Origin: Oxalobacteraceae sp. CFBP 8761
GTDB lineage: Bacteria > Pseudomonadota > Gammaproteobacteria > Burkholderiales > Burkholderiaceae_D
NCBI GenBank assembly: GCA_014841595.1
Contig: JACYUE010000004.1
Location: 243,613 to 307,612, forward strand
Length of the DNA stretch: 64,000 nucleotides
Direction: 5' to 3'
The translations under genes and the position numbers were made by a program. The stretch's first letter is position 1, and the number at the start of each line of letters is the position of its first letter. A model generated the notes under the pieces. The model did no database searches. It was given only the letters and a program-made list of their open reading frames with translations, and was not told the DNA's origin. This document shows, piece after piece, positions 27,366-37,470 of this stretch.

Positions 27366-29318
27366 ATGCAGGATTTACAACAGTACGGCGCCTGGCGCGC
27401 CCGGGTCGCCGCCTCCCTCACCGGCTACGGCAGCGCACTGCGCGACGCCGGGCTGATCGATGCGGCCGGCGAGCAGTTGCTGGCGCGCGCGCTGGGGCGT
27501 CTGCGTGACGACCGCCTGTCGGTCGCCTTCGTGGCTGAATTCTCGCGCGGTAAAACCGAGCTGATCAACGCACTGTTCTTCGCCGACTACGGCCAGCGCA
27601 TCCTGCCATCCAGCGCCGGCCGCACCACCATGTGCCCTACCGAACTGCTGTGGGATGCGAGCCTGCCGCCCTGCCTGCGCCTGCTGCCGATCGACACCCG
27701 CGCCGGCCACCTGTCCACCGGCGACTACCGCGACGATCCTGCCGCCTGGACCGTGTTTCCGCTCGATCTCGATTCGCCGGCGGCCATGCACGACACGCTG
27801 CGCCAGGTCAGCCAGACCCGGCGCGTCTCGACCGTCGAAGCGCAGCGCTACGGCCTGTACGATGCCGACGATCCCGACCTGGCGGCCAGTCTCGACCCGG
27901 ACGGCACGATCGAGATTCCGCGCTGGCGTCACGCGATCATCAACCTGCCGCACCCGCTGCTCAAGCAGGGCCTGGTGATTCTCGATACGCCGGGCCTGAA
28001 CGCCATCGGCACCGAGCCCGAACTGACGCTGAACCTGATCCCGAACGCCCACGCGGTGCTGTTCGTGCTGGCCGCCGAGACGGGCGTGACCAAGAGCGAC
28101 ATCGAAGTCTGGCGCACGCATATCGGTGCCGGCCCGGGGCGCCTGGCCGTGCTCAACAAGATCGACGCCATGTGGGACGAGCTCAAGTCGCCAGAGGCCG
28201 TCGATGCTGACATCGCGCGCCAGCAGCACGACGTGGCGCGCCAGCTGGGTTTGTCGGCCAGCCAGGTGTATCCGGTATCGGCGCACAAGGCGCTGGTCGG
28301 TCGTATCGGCGGCGACATGGCCCTGTTCGAGCGCAGCCGCCTGGGCGCGCTCGAAGCAGCGCTGTTCCATGAACTGATTCCGGCACGACGCGCGATCGTC
28401 GAGCGCCAGCTGCACGCCGATCTCGATGCGCTGGTGGCCAGCCAGCAGATGCTGGTGGCCACGCGCCTGCGCGAGCTGGTCGAGCAGTTGCAGGAACTGC
28501 GCAGCCTGCGCGGCAAGAACCAGGGAGTGATCGCGCACATGGTGCGCCGGGTCGAGGCCGAGAAGAAGGAATTCGACGCCGGCCTGTTCAAGCTGCAGGG
28601 CACGCGCGCCGTGTTCACGCGCCTGTCGACCGAGCTGTACACGCTGCTGGGCATGGACGTGCTGCAGGACCGGACCGAGACCGTGCGCGTGGCGATGAGC
28701 GCGGTGCGCTTTGCCACCGGCATGCGCGCGCCGGTGCGCAACTACTTCGACGGCGCCCGCGCCGGCCTGGCCGACGCCGACGCCAAGCTCACCGAAATCA
28801 CGTCGATGATGGACGCAATGCACCGCAAGTTCGCCGCCGAGCATGGCATGAGCCTGGGCCTGCCGCCGACCCTGTCGCTGGCGCGCCACCGCGACGAGAT
28901 CGACGCCATCGAAGAACTCTTTTCGCGCCAGTTTGGCACCGCCACCTTGTGGATGAACAGCCGCGCCACGCTGCTCGAGCGCTTCTTCGATTCGATCGCT
29001 TCGCGCGTGCGCCGCGTGTACCGCGCTGCGAACGCCGACATCGAAGCATGGCTGAAAGTGGCCAACGCGCCGCTCGAAGCGCAGATCCGCCAGCACCGCG
29101 ACAACCTGCGCCAGCGCCAGGCAACGGTAAAACGCATCCACGAAGCCAGCGACAGCCTGGAACAGAAAATCGGTGCCTTCGAGAGCGGCCAGGCCGAACT
29201 CGACGTCACGCGCACGCGCCTTGGTTCGCTGGCCGCCGGCGTGACCGCCACCTTGTCCGACAACCTACCCAACTCCGCGACGGCCATCAGCGCCGACGCC
29301 CACTACACGACTGCATGA
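27366..29318 (+). CDS. Dynamin-family GTPase
   Basis: A 650-residue protein with a large GTPase domain. The P-loop reads AEFSRGKT (residues 57-64), with Ala in place of the first Gly of GxxxxGKT. G3 is DTPGLN and G4 is LNKID. Long helical stretches from about residue 350 (LRELVEQLQELRSLRGKNQ and on) resemble the stalk of bacterial dynamin-like proteins. No membrane helix is obvious. Its stop overlaps the mutY start (ATGA), so it is translationally coupled to the DNA-repair gene. Its role is not established; membrane remodelling is the family expectation, a link to repair is only positional. Confidence 0.85.
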   Translation: MQDLQQYGAWRARVAASLTGYGSALRDAGLIDAAGEQLLARALGRLRDDRLSVAFVAEFSRGKTELINALFFADYGQRILPSSAGRTTMCPTELLWDASLPPCLRLLPIDTRAGHLSTGDYRDDPAAWTVFPLDLDSPAAMHDTLRQVSQTRRVSTVEAQRYGLYDADDPDLAASLDPDGTIEIPRWRHAIINLPHPLLKQGLVILDTPGLNAIGTEPELTLNLIPNAHAVLFVLAAETGVTKSDIEVWRTHIGAGPGRLAVLNKIDAMWDELKSPEAVDADIARQQHDVARQLGLSASQVYPVSAHKALVGRIGGDMALFERSRLGALEAALFHELIPARRAIVERQLHADLDALVASQQMLVATRLRELVEQLQELRSLRGKNQGVIAHMVRRVEAEKKEFDAGLFKLQGTRAVFTRLSTELYTLLGMDVLQDRTETVRVAMSAVRFATGMRAPVRNYFDGARAGLADADAKLTEITSMMDAMHRKFAAEHGMSLGLPPTLSLARHRDEIDAIEELFSRQFGTATLWMNSRATLLERFFDSIASRVRRVYRAANADIEAWLKVANAPLEAQIRQHRDNLRQRQATVKRIHEASDSLEQKIGAFESGQAELDVTRTRLGSLAAGVTATLSDNLPNSATAISADAHYTTA

Positions 29319-30427
29319 AGCGACTGACCGAGTTCGACCAACTGGCCGATCCGACCTTTTCCCGGGCCGTGATCGACTGGCAGCGCAGCCATGGCCGCCA
29401 CACCCTGCCATGGCAAAACACCACCGACGCGTATCGCGTGTGGCTCTCCGAAATCATGCTGCAGCAGACGCAGGTCGCCGCGGTGCTGGGTTACTACGAG
29501 CGCTTCCTGGAACGCTTCCCGACCGTGCACGCGCTGGCCGAAGCCCCGGCGGAAGACGTGATGGCCCACTGGAGCGGCCTGGGTTACTACACCCGCGCGC
29601 GCAATCTGCACGCCTGCGCCAAGCGCGTCGTGGCGGACTACGACGGCGTGTTCCCGAGCGACCCGGCGCTGCTGGCCGACCTGCCCGGCATCGGCCGTTC
29701 CACTGCTGCTGCCATCGCCGCCTTCTCGGGCGGCGTGCGCGCCGCGATCATGGATGGCAACGTCAAGCGCGTCTTCGCGCGCGTGTTCGGGATCGATGCC
29801 TACCCCGGCATCAAGCCGGTCGAGGACGCACTGTGGCGCCGCGCCGAAGCGCTGCTGCCGGAAGATGGCGGCATCGAGTCGTACACGCAGGGCCTGATGG
29901 ACCTGGGCGCCACGCTGTGCACGCGCTCGCGCCCCGACTGCGGCCGCTGCCCGCTGCAGGCGCGCTGTGTGGCCTTCGCCACCGGCCGCACGGCCGAACT
30001 GCCGGTGCGCAAACCGAAGAAGACGACGCCCGAAAAACGCACCGCGATGCTGGTGCTGATCGACCGCGGTGAAGTGCTGCTCGAACAGCGCCCGCAAACG
30101 GGCATCTGGGGCGGCCTCTTGTCGCTGCCGGAAGTGGGCGGCCATGTCGCGATGGATGGCGATGCCGATCCGGTCTGCACGGCGGACATCGCCGCCGCCA
30201 GCAGCGCCTTCGGCACGATTGACGAAGTGCGCGCGCTCACGCCGTTAATGCACGGGTTTACGCACTACAAGCTGCACATCGCGCCGTTCGCCGTGACGCT
30301 GGCTGCGCGTGGCCAGCATGGCGCCGGGCATGTGTGGTGGAAGCTCGACGCGATTGGTGATGCGCCGTTGCCAGCGCCGGTCAAGAAGTTGTTGCTGGAT
30401 CTGGCGACGCCGAATCTGTTCGATTGA
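29315..30427 (+). CDS. mutY: Adenine DNA glycosylase MutY
   Basis: Removes adenine mispaired with 8-oxoguanine, complementing MutM. The 370-residue protein has the catalytic Glu in LSEIMLQQTQV, the helix-hairpin-helix LPGIGRSTAAAI, the catalytic Asp in IMDGNVKRVFAR, and the 4Fe-4S loop with Cys spacing C-x6-C-x2-C-x5-C (CTRSRPDCGRCPLQARC). A C-terminal NUDIX-like 8-oxoG recognition domain follows. I start at the ATG at 29315 (MKRLTEF); the open frame extends upstream to 28949 but that part is not MutY-like and overlaps the GTPase gene. Confidence 0.97.
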   Translation: MKRLTEFDQLADPTFSRAVIDWQRSHGRHTLPWQNTTDAYRVWLSEIMLQQTQVAAVLGYYERFLERFPTVHALAEAPAEDVMAHWSGLGYYTRARNLHACAKRVVADYDGVFPSDPALLADLPGIGRSTAAAIAAFSGGVRAAIMDGNVKRVFARVFGIDAYPGIKPVEDALWRRAEALLPEDGGIESYTQGLMDLGATLCTRSRPDCGRCPLQARCVAFATGRTAELPVRKPKKTTPEKRTAMLVLIDRGEVLLEQRPQTGIWGGLLSLPEVGGHVAMDGDADPVCTADIAAASSAFGTIDEVRALTPLMHGFTHYKLHIAPFAVTLAARGQHGAGHVWWKLDAIGDAPLPAPVKKLLLDLATPNLFD

Positions 30428-30446
30428 TCATCGGCGCCGCGCAGCC

Positions 30447-31595
30447 CTAGAAGTGATCGAGCGAGAAAATGCGCCGGTGCTCACGGATCGCATAGCGATC
30501 GGTCATGCCCGCGATGTAATCGGCGATCTTGCGCGCCTGCTTGTGCGGATCGCCCTGCACCTGGTAGTCGCCCGGCAGCAGCACGGGATCAGCAAGGAAA
30601 GCCTCAAACAGCTCGCGCACGATGCGGCTGGCCTTCACGCGCATTCGGTTGACCTGGAAATGGCGGTACAGGTTCGCGTACAAGAAGCGTTTCAGCGCCA
30701 CGGTCTCGGCGCGCATCGCGTCCGAGAAGCGGATCAGCGGCGGCGCCGCGCGCACGTCGTCGATGGTCGCTGGCGCCGCTTCGGCAATCAGGCGCGCTGA
30801 CGTGTCGACCAGGTCGGCCGTCATCGCCGTGATCATCAGGCGGATCGTCTCGTACAGGGCGCGCCGGCCGGGCAAGCCCGGATAGCGCGCCTCGACCTCG
30901 CGATGCAGGCGCGCGAACAGTTCGACTTCTTCCATCTGCGCCATCGTGAGCAGGCCCGAACGCAGGCCGTCGTCGATATCGTGGTTGTTGTACGCGATCT
31001 CGTCGGCCAGATTGGTCAGTTGCGCTTCGAGGCTGGGCTGGCTGCGCTCGATGAAGCGCTGGCCCAGGTCGCCCAGCTGGCGCGCATTGTTCAGCGAGCA
31101 GTGCTTGAGGATGCCCTCGCGCGTCTCGAACGTCAGGTTCAGGCCATCGAAGGCGCCGTAGTGTTCTTCGAGATGGTCGACCACGCGCAGGCTTTGCAGG
31201 TTGTGCTCGAAGCCGCCAAAGTCCTTCATGCATTCGTTGAGCACATCCTGGCCCACGTGGCCGAACGGCGTGTGGCCAAGATCGTGCGCCAGCGCCGTGG
31301 CCTCGACCAGGTCTTCGTTCAGGCGCAGGCTGCGCGCCAGCGTGCGGCCGATCTGGGCCACTTCGATGCTGTGGGTCAGGCGCGTGCGAAACAGGTCGCC
31401 TTCGTGGTTGATAAAGACCTGCGTCTTGTACTCAAGGCGGCGAAACGCGGTCGAGTGGATGATGCGGTCGCGATCGCGCTGGTACTCGCTGCGCGAACCG
31501 GGGCCCGGCTCGGCGTGCGTGCGCCCGCGCGACTGGGCCGAATGCGCCGCGTACGGGGCCAGGCCCGCGTCGAAGTCGCGCATCAGGCTACTCAT
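30447..31595 (-). CDS. dgt: dGTP triphosphohydrolase-like HD-domain protein
   Basis: A 382-residue metal-dependent phosphohydrolase of the Dgt type, which cleaves dNTPs to nucleoside and tripolyphosphate. The HD motifs are clear: [23 protein letters not shown] and a later [15 protein letters not shown]. The ATG at 31595 (MSSLMRDF) overlaps the aroB stop by 4 bases, so it is coupled to the shikimate genes; the open frame upstream is inside aroB. The aroK-aroB-dgt order is common in Betaproteobacteria. Nucleotide preference is not readable from sequence. Confidence 0.94.
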   Translation of the reverse strand: MSSLMRDFDAGLAPYAAHSAQSRGRTHAEPGPGSRSEYQRDRDRIIHSTAFRRLEYKTQVFINHEGDLFRTRLTHSIEVAQIGRTLARSLRLNEDLVEATALAHDLGHTPFGHVGQDVLNECMKDFGGFEHNLQSLRVVDHLEEHYGAFDGLNLTFETREGILKHCSLNNARQLGDLGQRFIERSQPSLEAQLTNLADEIAYNNHDIDDGLRSGLLTMAQMEEVELFARLHREVEARYPGLPGRRALYETIRLMITAMTADLVDTSARLIAEAAPATIDDVRAAPPLIRFSDAMRAETVALKRFLYANLYRHFQVNRMRVKASRIVRELFEAFLADPVLLPGDYQVQGDPHKQARKIADYIAGMTDRYAIREHRRIFSLDHF

Positions 31596-32686
31596 GCGCT
31601 GCAGGCCGCGAGCGTCGAGCGCAGTACGTCCAGCGGCGCGGTCGTGATCGACGGGCTGCCCAGCGGTTTGAGCAGAATGAAGCGGATTTCGCCGCCCTCG
31701 TTCTTCTTGTCGACTTCCATCAGCTCGATCCAGCGCGCTTCGCCGAGATCCGGCGCCACGGCCGGCAGGCCGGCGGCGCGCACCAGCGCGCGCACGCGCT
31801 CCACGGCGGCCGGCTCGATCAGGCCCAGGCGCGCCGACATGTCGGCCGCCATCACCATGCCGCAGCCGACCGCTTCGCCGTGCAGCCAGGCGCCGTAGCC
31901 GAGGCCATTCTCGATCGCGTGGCCGAAGGTATGGCCGAAGTTGAGCACCGCGCGCAGGCCGCCTTCGCGCTCGTCCTTGCGCACGACGTCGGATTTGATT
32001 TCGCACGAGCGGGCGATCGCGTAGCCGATGGCCTGGCGATCGCGCGCGATCAGTGGCTCGATGTTCGCTTCGATCCAGTCGAAGAAATCGGCGTCGAGGA
32101 TCGCGCCATGCTTGATCACTTCGGCCAGGCCCGCCGACAGCTCGCGCGCCGGCAGCGTGTCGAGCGTGGCGGTGTCGGCAATCACGGCGCGCGGCTGGTA
32201 GAACGCGCCGATCATGTTCTTGCCGAGCGGGTGATTGATGCCGGTCTTGCCGCCCACCGATGAATCAACCTGAGCCAGGAGCGTGGTCGGGATCTGCACG
32301 AACGGCACGCCGCGCATGTAGCTCGATGCGGCAAAGCCGGTCAGGTCGCCGATCACGCCGCCGCCCAGCGCCACCAGCGTGGTCTTGCGGTCGCATTTGT
32401 TCTGCAGCAGCGCGTCGTAGACGAGGTTCAGCGACTGCCAGTTCTTGTGCTCTTCGCCGTCCGGCAAAATAATCTCGAGCACGTCGCGGCCCGCCGCGCG
32501 CAGGTGGCCCGCGACCTTGTCGAGGTACAGTGGGGCAACCGTGGTGTTGGTGACGATCGCGACCTTGTGGCCGCCGATGTGGCGCGCCAGCAGCGCGGCG
32601 TCGTCCAGCAGGCCGGCGCCGATCTCGATCGGGTAGCTGCGCTCGCCAAGTTCGACGTTGAGGGTGATGTGTGCCTGTTCGTTCAT
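31592..32686 (-). CDS. aroB: 3-dehydroquinate synthase AroB (internal start within the aroK-aroB frame)
   Basis: AroB converts DAHP to 3-dehydroquinate with NAD and a divalent metal. From the ATG at 32686 ([12 protein letters not shown]) it has 364 residues, normal for the family. Recognisable motifs are LPDGEEHKN, the NAD-binding [29 protein letters not shown], and the metal-site [14 protein letters not shown] lies 5 bases upstream of the ATG, so independent initiation is credible even though the upstream aroK frame reads straight in. The stop overlaps the dgt start. Confidence 0.92.
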   Translation of the reverse strand: MNEQAHITLNVELGERSYPIEIGAGLLDDAALLARHIGGHKVAIVTNTTVAPLYLDKVAGHLRAAGRDVLEIILPDGEEHKNWQSLNLVYDALLQNKCDRKTTLVALGGGVIGDLTGFAASSYMRGVPFVQIPTTLLAQVDSSVGGKTGINHPLGKNMIGAFYQPRAVIADTATLDTLPARELSAGLAEVIKHGAILDADFFDWIEANIEPLIARDRQAIGYAIARSCEIKSDVVRKDEREGGLRAVLNFGHTFGHAIENGLGYGAWLHGEAVGCGMVMAADMSARLGLIEPAAVERVRALVRAAGLPAVAPDLGEARWIELMEVDKKNEGGEIRFILLKPLGSPSITTAPLDVLRSTLAACSA

Positions 32687-33244
32687 TGCTGTCCTTGCAT
32701 GCTTGCGCGCGCGGGCGTTCTCCTGCGCGGCCAGCTGGTCCAATATGGTTTGAACCATCGATTGTACGTTAGGCCTGCCGGTATCGATGACGAGGTCGGC
32801 GATCTCGCGGTACAGCGGATCGCGTTCGGTCCAGAGTTGCTCGAGTTTGCCGCGCGGGTCGGCGGTCTGCAGCAGCGGGCGGTTCTTGTCGTGCGCGGTG
32901 CGCTGCAGGATGCTGCCGATCGACGCGCGCAGGTAGATCACGGTGCCGCGCTCGGCCAGCAAGGCGCGGCTGACCGGATTGAGCACGGCGCCCCCGCCGG
33001 TGGCCAGCACCAGGCCCTGCTGCGCCGACAGGTCGCGGATCACGTCGGCTTCGCGCCGGCGAAAGCAGGCTTCGCCCTCGATCTCGAAGATCCATGGAAT
33101 GGTGGCGCCGGTGCGCGCTTCGATCTCATGATCGGCGTCGACGAAGCGGCGATTGAGCTTGCGAGCAAGCAATCGACCGATCGTGGTCTTCCCTGCCCCC
33201 ATCAGGCCAACAAGGAAGATATTGTTGTTCTTGGGATGTGGCAC
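31592..33244 (-). CDS. aroK: Shikimate kinase AroK, reading frame continuous with AroB
   Basis: Shikimate kinase phosphorylates shikimate in aromatic amino acid synthesis. The kinase part is about 186 residues: P-loop [19 protein letters not shown], and GGGAVLNP for shikimate binding. The likely start is the GTG at 33244 (VPHPKNNN); no ATG is available. No stop codon separates it from aroB: the frame runs through [16 protein letters not shown] into AroB and stops at 31592, giving a possible 550-residue AroK-AroB fusion. AroKB fusions are known in other phyla. Alternatively the stop was lost and aroB also starts internally at 32686. Confidence 0.85.
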   Translation of the reverse strand: MPHPKNNNIFLVGLMGAGKTTIGRLLARKLNRRFVDADHEIEARTGATIPWIFEIEGEACFRRREADVIRDLSAQQGLVLATGGGAVLNPVSRALLAERGTVIYLRASIGSILQRTAHDKNRPLLQTADPRGKLEQLWTERDPLYREIADLVIDTGRPNVQSMVQTILDQLAAQENARARKHARTAMNEQAHITLNVELGERSYPIEIGAGLLDDAALLARHIGGHKVAIVTNTTVAPLYLDKVAGHLRAAGRDVLEIILPDGEEHKNWQSLNLVYDALLQNKCDRKTTLVALGGGVIGDLTGFAASSYMRGVPFVQIPTTLLAQVDSSVGGKTGINHPLGKNMIGAFYQPRAVIADTATLDTLPARELSAGLAEVIKHGAILDADFFDWIEANIEPLIARDRQAIGYAIARSCEIKSDVVRKDEREGGLRAVLNFGHTFGHAIENGLGYGAWLHGEAVGCGMVMAADMSARLGLIEPAAVERVRALVRAAGLPAVAPDLGEARWIELMEVDKKNEGGEIRFILLKPLGSPSITTAPLDVLRSTLAACSA

Positions 33245-33263
33245 AACCAGACCCGTTGAGATG

Positions 33264-33290
33264 AAAAAGACGGCCAGTATAGACTGGCCG
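33264..33290 (-). terminator. Intrinsic terminator after the Ig-like lipoprotein gene
   Basis: CGGCCAGT (33271-33278) pairs with ACTGGCCG (33283-33290) across a 4-nt loop, followed by a T-rich run on the minus strand. It separates the pilus/lipoprotein unit from aroK, whose GTG start is 20 bases further on. Confidence 0.8.
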
Positions 33291-33308
33291 CCTCTCATTC
33301 CGCCAATT

Positions 33309-35219
33309 TTACGGGCAGGTGAAGTTGAGTGTGAACGGGATCGAGGTGACTGCACCGCGCGGTGTGGTTGCACGCACGCTGAAGTTGGCCACACTGGCGG
33401 CGGTACACGGCTTGGCACCGGTGGCGGCCACCGTGATGCGGTGATTCGATCCCTGTGGACCGTTGCCAGGCGCAGCAAAGATGCTCGGCACGGTTTCGGG
33501 CGCCACTTCGACGCTGCTCGCGTTGACTGCACCACTGACTGCGATGGTGGTGCCAGCAGGCAGCGCGTTGCCATTCCGATCAACCAGCTGGACCGAGAAC
33601 ACCTTCGATTCGTTTGCGCTGGCATTGCCAAGGCTGATCGGGAACACGGTGCTGGGGCTGGCGGCGCCGTTGACGTACACAGCAGCCACCGATTCATCGC
33701 TGAACGTGATCGTGGTCTTGGCAAACTGGGTGTTCAGACCGTCGGTCGTGCTGGCGCAGATCGTGGCAACACCAGCCCGCGTGGTGTCGGCGGTCGAACC
33801 GGCTCCGGAATTGCACGGCGTGACCGGCGTGCCGGGCGCGGCGACGCGGGGATTCTGGGTACGGAAAGCAACCGAGCAGCCGCCATTGACCGTATTGCAG
33901 CCGCCTTTGCTCGACGACCCGATGGCGCCGAGGTTGGTCTGGAACACGATCGGCGTGCCATCCGCGACAGGATTGCCAAAGTTATCGGCCAACAGCACAT
34001 TGACAGTGGCAGCCGGGGTAGTCGGACCGCTGTCAAACGACCAGCCGTCCACATTGCCCTGGCTGACGCTGAGCGAGAAGGCGCGCTGCACCGGCAGGCC
34101 TGTGGTCACGACGATCGAATCGGAGGTCGTCGAAATATCCGGGCGGCTGGCGTTCGCAGTGCCTGGCAACACGGCCTGGACGCGGAAGGTGGTCGGCACG
34201 TCCAGCGAATTGACCGTGGTGATCACTTCGCCATTCTGGTCAGTGCTGTCGGTGGCCTTGTTCAGGGCCACGGCGCCGCTTGGCACGATGCTGAAATCGA
34301 CGCGACGACCGGCCAGCGGCCGATCGAACACGTCGAACACGCGGAAGCGCAGCGTGGCGGTCTCGGTGCGATTGATGCCACCCTGGCCACGGATCACGAT
34401 CGATTTGTCGGTCGGCAGCGCTTCAACGAACTGGACCGAAGCAGCGCTCGGCGGCGCGATGGCCAGTGCTGCCGAGGCCGCCGTGGCGACACCGTCGGCG
34501 GTCGCAGTAATGATGTCGTTATTGCCGCAACCCTGGTCGCGGTAGACGGTCTGGGCAGTACCATTGTTGGTGGCGACGGTCGCCGCCAGGGTCGCCTTGC
34601 CGGATGTGACGCACGCCGAGCTGAAGCGGACATTGACCTGCTGGCTGGTGTACTTGATGCCATTGGCCAGCAGATCGACCGAGATCACCGTCGAACCATA
34701 GGCATCGATGCTGGTCGGGGCCAGGGTCAGGGCGCTGAACGCCAGCGAAGTGGCGTTGACCGAGTACGCGGCATCACCCGTTACGGTAACACCGGCCACG
34801 CTCGCGCTCGCAGTCACGCGACCGGCGCCACCGGCAGCCAGGCTGGCGCTGCGCAGCGTGATGGTGGCCGTGCCGCTCGCATCGGCCAGTGCAGTGCCCG
34901 CGCCCGGCGCAAATACGGCCAGGTCGGCATCGGTAGTGAACGTCACCAGCGCATTCGGCACCGGCTGGTTGGCCGCATCGCGCACCACAGCGCGCACCGT
35001 CAATGGCGTGGCGCCGCTCAAGGCATTGCTGGCCTGACCACTGGCATTGACGAGGCTGACACCGACGGTCGGGCTGGCAGGCGTGGTCGGTGTGGTCGGT
35101 GTGGTCGGCGCGGTGCCGCCGCCAACGGTGCCCGGGCTGCCGCCGCCGCCACCGCACGCACTGAGGGCTGCAGCCAGGAGCAGTGCCAGACTGCCGTAGG
35201 TGATTTTCTGATTTTTCAT
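33309..35219 (-). CDS. Large lipoprotein with bacterial Ig-like (invasin/Big_1-type) domains
   Basis: A 636-residue exported protein. The signal peptide ends in lipobox LSAC (Cys22), followed by a poly-Gly stretch and a Thr/Pro linker. The rest is a series of beta-rich repeats resembling Big_1 invasin/intimin domains, e.g. [21 protein letters not shown] and [21 protein letters not shown]. Several paired Cys (near [10 protein letters not shown] and the C-terminus) suggest disulphides. A surface or periplasmic adhesin-like role is inferred. It directly follows pilQ in the same direction with 40 bases between, but no member of the standard pilus operon is like it. Confidence 0.82.
   Translation of the reverse strand: MKNQKITYGSLALLLAAALSACGGGGGSPGTVGGGTAPTTPTTPTTPASPTVGVSLVNASGQASNALSGATPLTVRAVVRDAANQPVPNALVTFTTDADLAVFAPGAGTALADASGTATITLRSASLAAGGAGRVTASASVAGVTVTGDAAYSVNATSLAFSALTLAPTSIDAYGSTVISVDLLANGIKYTSQQVNVRFSSACVTSGKATLAATVATNNGTAQTVYRDQGCGNNDIITATADGVATAASAALAIAPPSAASVQFVEALPTDKSIVIRGQGGINRTETATLRFRVFDVFDRPLAGRRVDFSIVPSGAVALNKATDSTDQNGEVITTVNSLDVPTTFRVQAVLPGTANASRPDISTTSDSIVVTTGLPVQRAFSLSVSQGNVDGWSFDSGPTTPAATVNVLLADNFGNPVADGTPIVFQTNLGAIGSSSKGGCNTVNGGCSVAFRTQNPRVAAPGTPVTPCNSGAGSTADTTRAGVATICASTTDGLNTQFAKTTITFSDESVAAVYVNGAASPSTVFPISLGNASANESKVFSVQLVDRNGNALPAGTTIAVSGAVNASSVEVAPETVPSIFAAPGNGPQGSNHRITVAATGAKPCTAASVANFSVRATTPRGAVTSIPFTLNFTCP
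35083..35109. repeat. Three 9-bp tandem repeats coding the Thr/Pro linker
   Basis: Three near-identical copies of GTGGTCGGT in a row (35083-35091, 35092-35100, 35101-35109). On the minus strand they encode the TTP repeats just after the lipidated Cys of the Ig-like lipoprotein. Copy number could vary by slippage without a frameshift. Confidence 0.8.
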
Positions 35220-35259
35220 ATCGGTTCGTTGTTGTTATCGGTCGTTGATGAAACAAGAA

Positions 35260-37470
35260 TTAGCGTGCGCCCGCCACGTTGTCGTTCACGATCTTCGGGG
35301 TAATGAAGACCAGCAGTTCGGTCTTGCTGCTTTCGCGTGCGGTGGTCTTGAACAGATAGCCCAGCAGCGGCACGTCGCCCAGGAACGGCACCTTGCTCTC
35401 GTTGGTGCGCTCGGTCTGCTGGTAAATTCCGCCCAGTACCACGGTGCCGCCGTTTTCGACCATCACCTTGGTCTTGACGTGCTGGGTATTGATGGCAAAG
35501 CCCGCGCGGGTGTCTTCGCCCTTCGAATCCTTGCTCACGTCCACTTCCAGTACCACGTTGCCGTCCGGCGTGATCTGCGGCGTGACTTCCAGGCGCAGAT
35601 TGGCCTTCTTGAATTCGATCGCGGTGGCGCCGCTGCTGGTGCTGTTTTCGTAAGGCAGCTCGACGCCCTGCTCGATCAGTGCGACCTGCTTGTCTTCGGT
35701 GACCACGCGCGGGCTCGAGATGATCTTGCCCTTGCCGTCCGCTTCCAGCGCCGACAGTTCCAGGTTCAGGAAGCGGTTGGCCGCCGACGAGAACAGCGAG
35801 AACGCCAGCGACGACGCCGGAATGCCGCCGATGCCGGCCGCCGGCAGGTTGACCATCGTCGTGTTGTTGAAGCTGTCGGCGCTGTTGGCCACCTGGCCGG
35901 TGGTCTGGCCCACGCCGACCAGGTTGCCGCCGATGGCGATGCGTTCGTTGCCATTGACCTGCCAGCCCGAATCGCCGCCGCGCATCGTGCGCATGTCGGC
36001 AAAGCCCAGCTTGGCGCCGAGGTTGCGCGAGAAGCCGTCATTGGCTTCCACCAGGCGCGCTTCGATCAGGACCTGCTTCGAGGCGACGTCGGTTTTCTGG
36101 ATCAGCTTGCGGATGTCTTCGATCTTCGCTGCGATATCGGTCACGAACAGCTGATTGGTGCGCGGATCGATGATCGCGCTGCCGCGCCGGGACAGCACGC
36201 GGTTGCGGCCCGCATCGCCGGCAGCGCCGGCGCCGACGCCATTCTGGTCCAGGCCGAACACATTACGGAACGATTCGGCTTTCTGGTAATTGAGCTGGAA
36301 GATCTCGGAGCGCAGCGGCTCCAGTTCGGCGATCTGGGCGCGCTGCTCGAGTTCGAGCTTTTCCTTGGTCAGCAGTTCTTCCTTCGGCGCGATCCACAGC
36401 ACGGTGCCGTTCTTGCGCATGTCCAGGCCCTTGGCGGTCAGGATCACGTCCAGCGCCTGGTCCCATGGCACGTCCTTCAGGCGCAGCGTCAGAAAGCCCG
36501 CCACCGAATCGCTGGCGATGATGTTCAGGCCCGAGATGTCGGCCACGGCCTGCAGCGCGGCGCGCACTTCGACGTTCTGGAAATCGAACGAGAGTTTTTC
36601 GCCGCGGTAGCCCTGCGGGTTGTTGCTCGAGCCGGGGCTGTTGCGGTTCGGGTCTTCCACGACCGGGCGCACTTCGACCACCAGCTGCGAGTCGCTCTGG
36701 AACACCGACTGCTCCCAGGCGCCCTGCGCCTCGATCGTCATGCGCACGTTGTCGCCCTGGGCGCTGGTGGCCACGCGCGTGACCGGCGTGCCGAAGTCGG
36801 TCACGTCCAGGCGACGGCGCAGCGATTCGGGCAGGCGCGCGCCGATGAAGTCGACCGTCACGCCGGTGCCGGTCTGGCGCACATCGACGGCGACCTGGTT
36901 GTTTGGCAGGTCAACCACGACGCGACCAGCGCCGTTGGCGCCGCGCTTGAAATCGAGGTCGCGCAGTTGCGGCCGCGCTGCGGGCGCCGCAGCAACTGGT
37001 GCGGCGCTGGTGGCGACCGGCAGGCCGCTGGCGTTGACCGCGCGCGCCACGCCGCCCGTGCCTTCGACGGTCACGATGATCGACTTGCCGTCGATCGCGG
37101 TCGCGTAGTTCAGCGCGCGCGCCAGGTTGACCACCATGCGGGTGCGCTCGCCGGCCTGCACCAGGTTCAGGCTGCGCACGTCGCCGAGGTTCAGCTCTTG
37201 CATGTTCTTGCCGGTGGCGTTCGCGGTCGCGCCGAAGTCGAGCGCGATGCGCGCCGGATTGGTGATCGCAAAACCGATCGGCGCGCGGCTTGGCGCATCG
37301 CGCATGGTCACGTTGATGACCACGTTGCTGCCTTGCTGGTTGGCCGTGATCGATTCGATCGCATTGCCCTGGGCCAGTGCGGCGCCGGCGCACGTCAACA
37401 GCACGAGTGCGGTAGCAGCGCGCGCCAGCCAGGCCGGCATGGCGAAGCGAATCTGGACATTGGGGGTCAT
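35260..37470 (-). CDS. pilQ: Type IV pilus secretin PilQ
   Basis: Forms the outer-membrane ring through which the type IV pilus passes. The 736-residue protein has a signal peptide (to about residue 34, GAALAQ), two N-terminal AMIN domains that bind peptidoglycan, an STN/N0 domain (GEKLSFDFQNVEVRAALQAV), an N1 domain and the C-terminal secretin domain with VPLLGYLFK and ELLVFITPKIV. The start overlaps the pilP stop by 4 bases. It is the last gene of pilMNOPQ. Confidence 0.97.
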   Translation of the reverse strand: MTPNVQIRFAMPAWLARAATALVLLTCAGAALAQGNAIESITANQQGSNVVINVTMRDAPSRAPIGFAITNPARIALDFGATANATGKNMQELNLGDVRSLNLVQAGERTRMVVNLARALNYATAIDGKSIIVTVEGTGGVARAVNASGLPVATSAAPVAAAPAARPQLRDLDFKRGANGAGRVVVDLPNNQVAVDVRQTGTGVTVDFIGARLPESLRRRLDVTDFGTPVTRVATSAQGDNVRMTIEAQGAWEQSVFQSDSQLVVEVRPVVEDPNRNSPGSSNNPQGYRGEKLSFDFQNVEVRAALQAVADISGLNIIASDSVAGFLTLRLKDVPWDQALDVILTAKGLDMRKNGTVLWIAPKEELLTKEKLELEQRAQIAELEPLRSEIFQLNYQKAESFRNVFGLDQNGVGAGAAGDAGRNRVLSRRGSAIIDPRTNQLFVTDIAAKIEDIRKLIQKTDVASKQVLIEARLVEANDGFSRNLGAKLGFADMRTMRGGDSGWQVNGNERIAIGGNLVGVGQTTGQVANSADSFNNTTMVNLPAAGIGGIPASSLAFSLFSSAANRFLNLELSALEADGKGKIISSPRVVTEDKQVALIEQGVELPYENSTSSGATAIEFKKANLRLEVTPQITPDGNVVLEVDVSKDSKGEDTRAGFAINTQHVKTKVMVENGGTVVLGGIYQQTERTNESKVPFLGDVPLLGYLFKTTARESSKTELLVFITPKIVNDNVAGAR

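Noticed and set aside
28949..29314. Upstream extension of mutY
   Set aside because: It overlaps the GTPase gene and is Arg-rich; family homology begins at MKRLTEF at 29315.
33245..33724. N-terminal extension of the aroK-aroB frame to 33724
   Set aside because: It overlaps the 3' end of the Ig-like lipoprotein gene in another frame and crosses a strong terminator; its Pro/Arg/Ser-rich sequence is not kinase-like.
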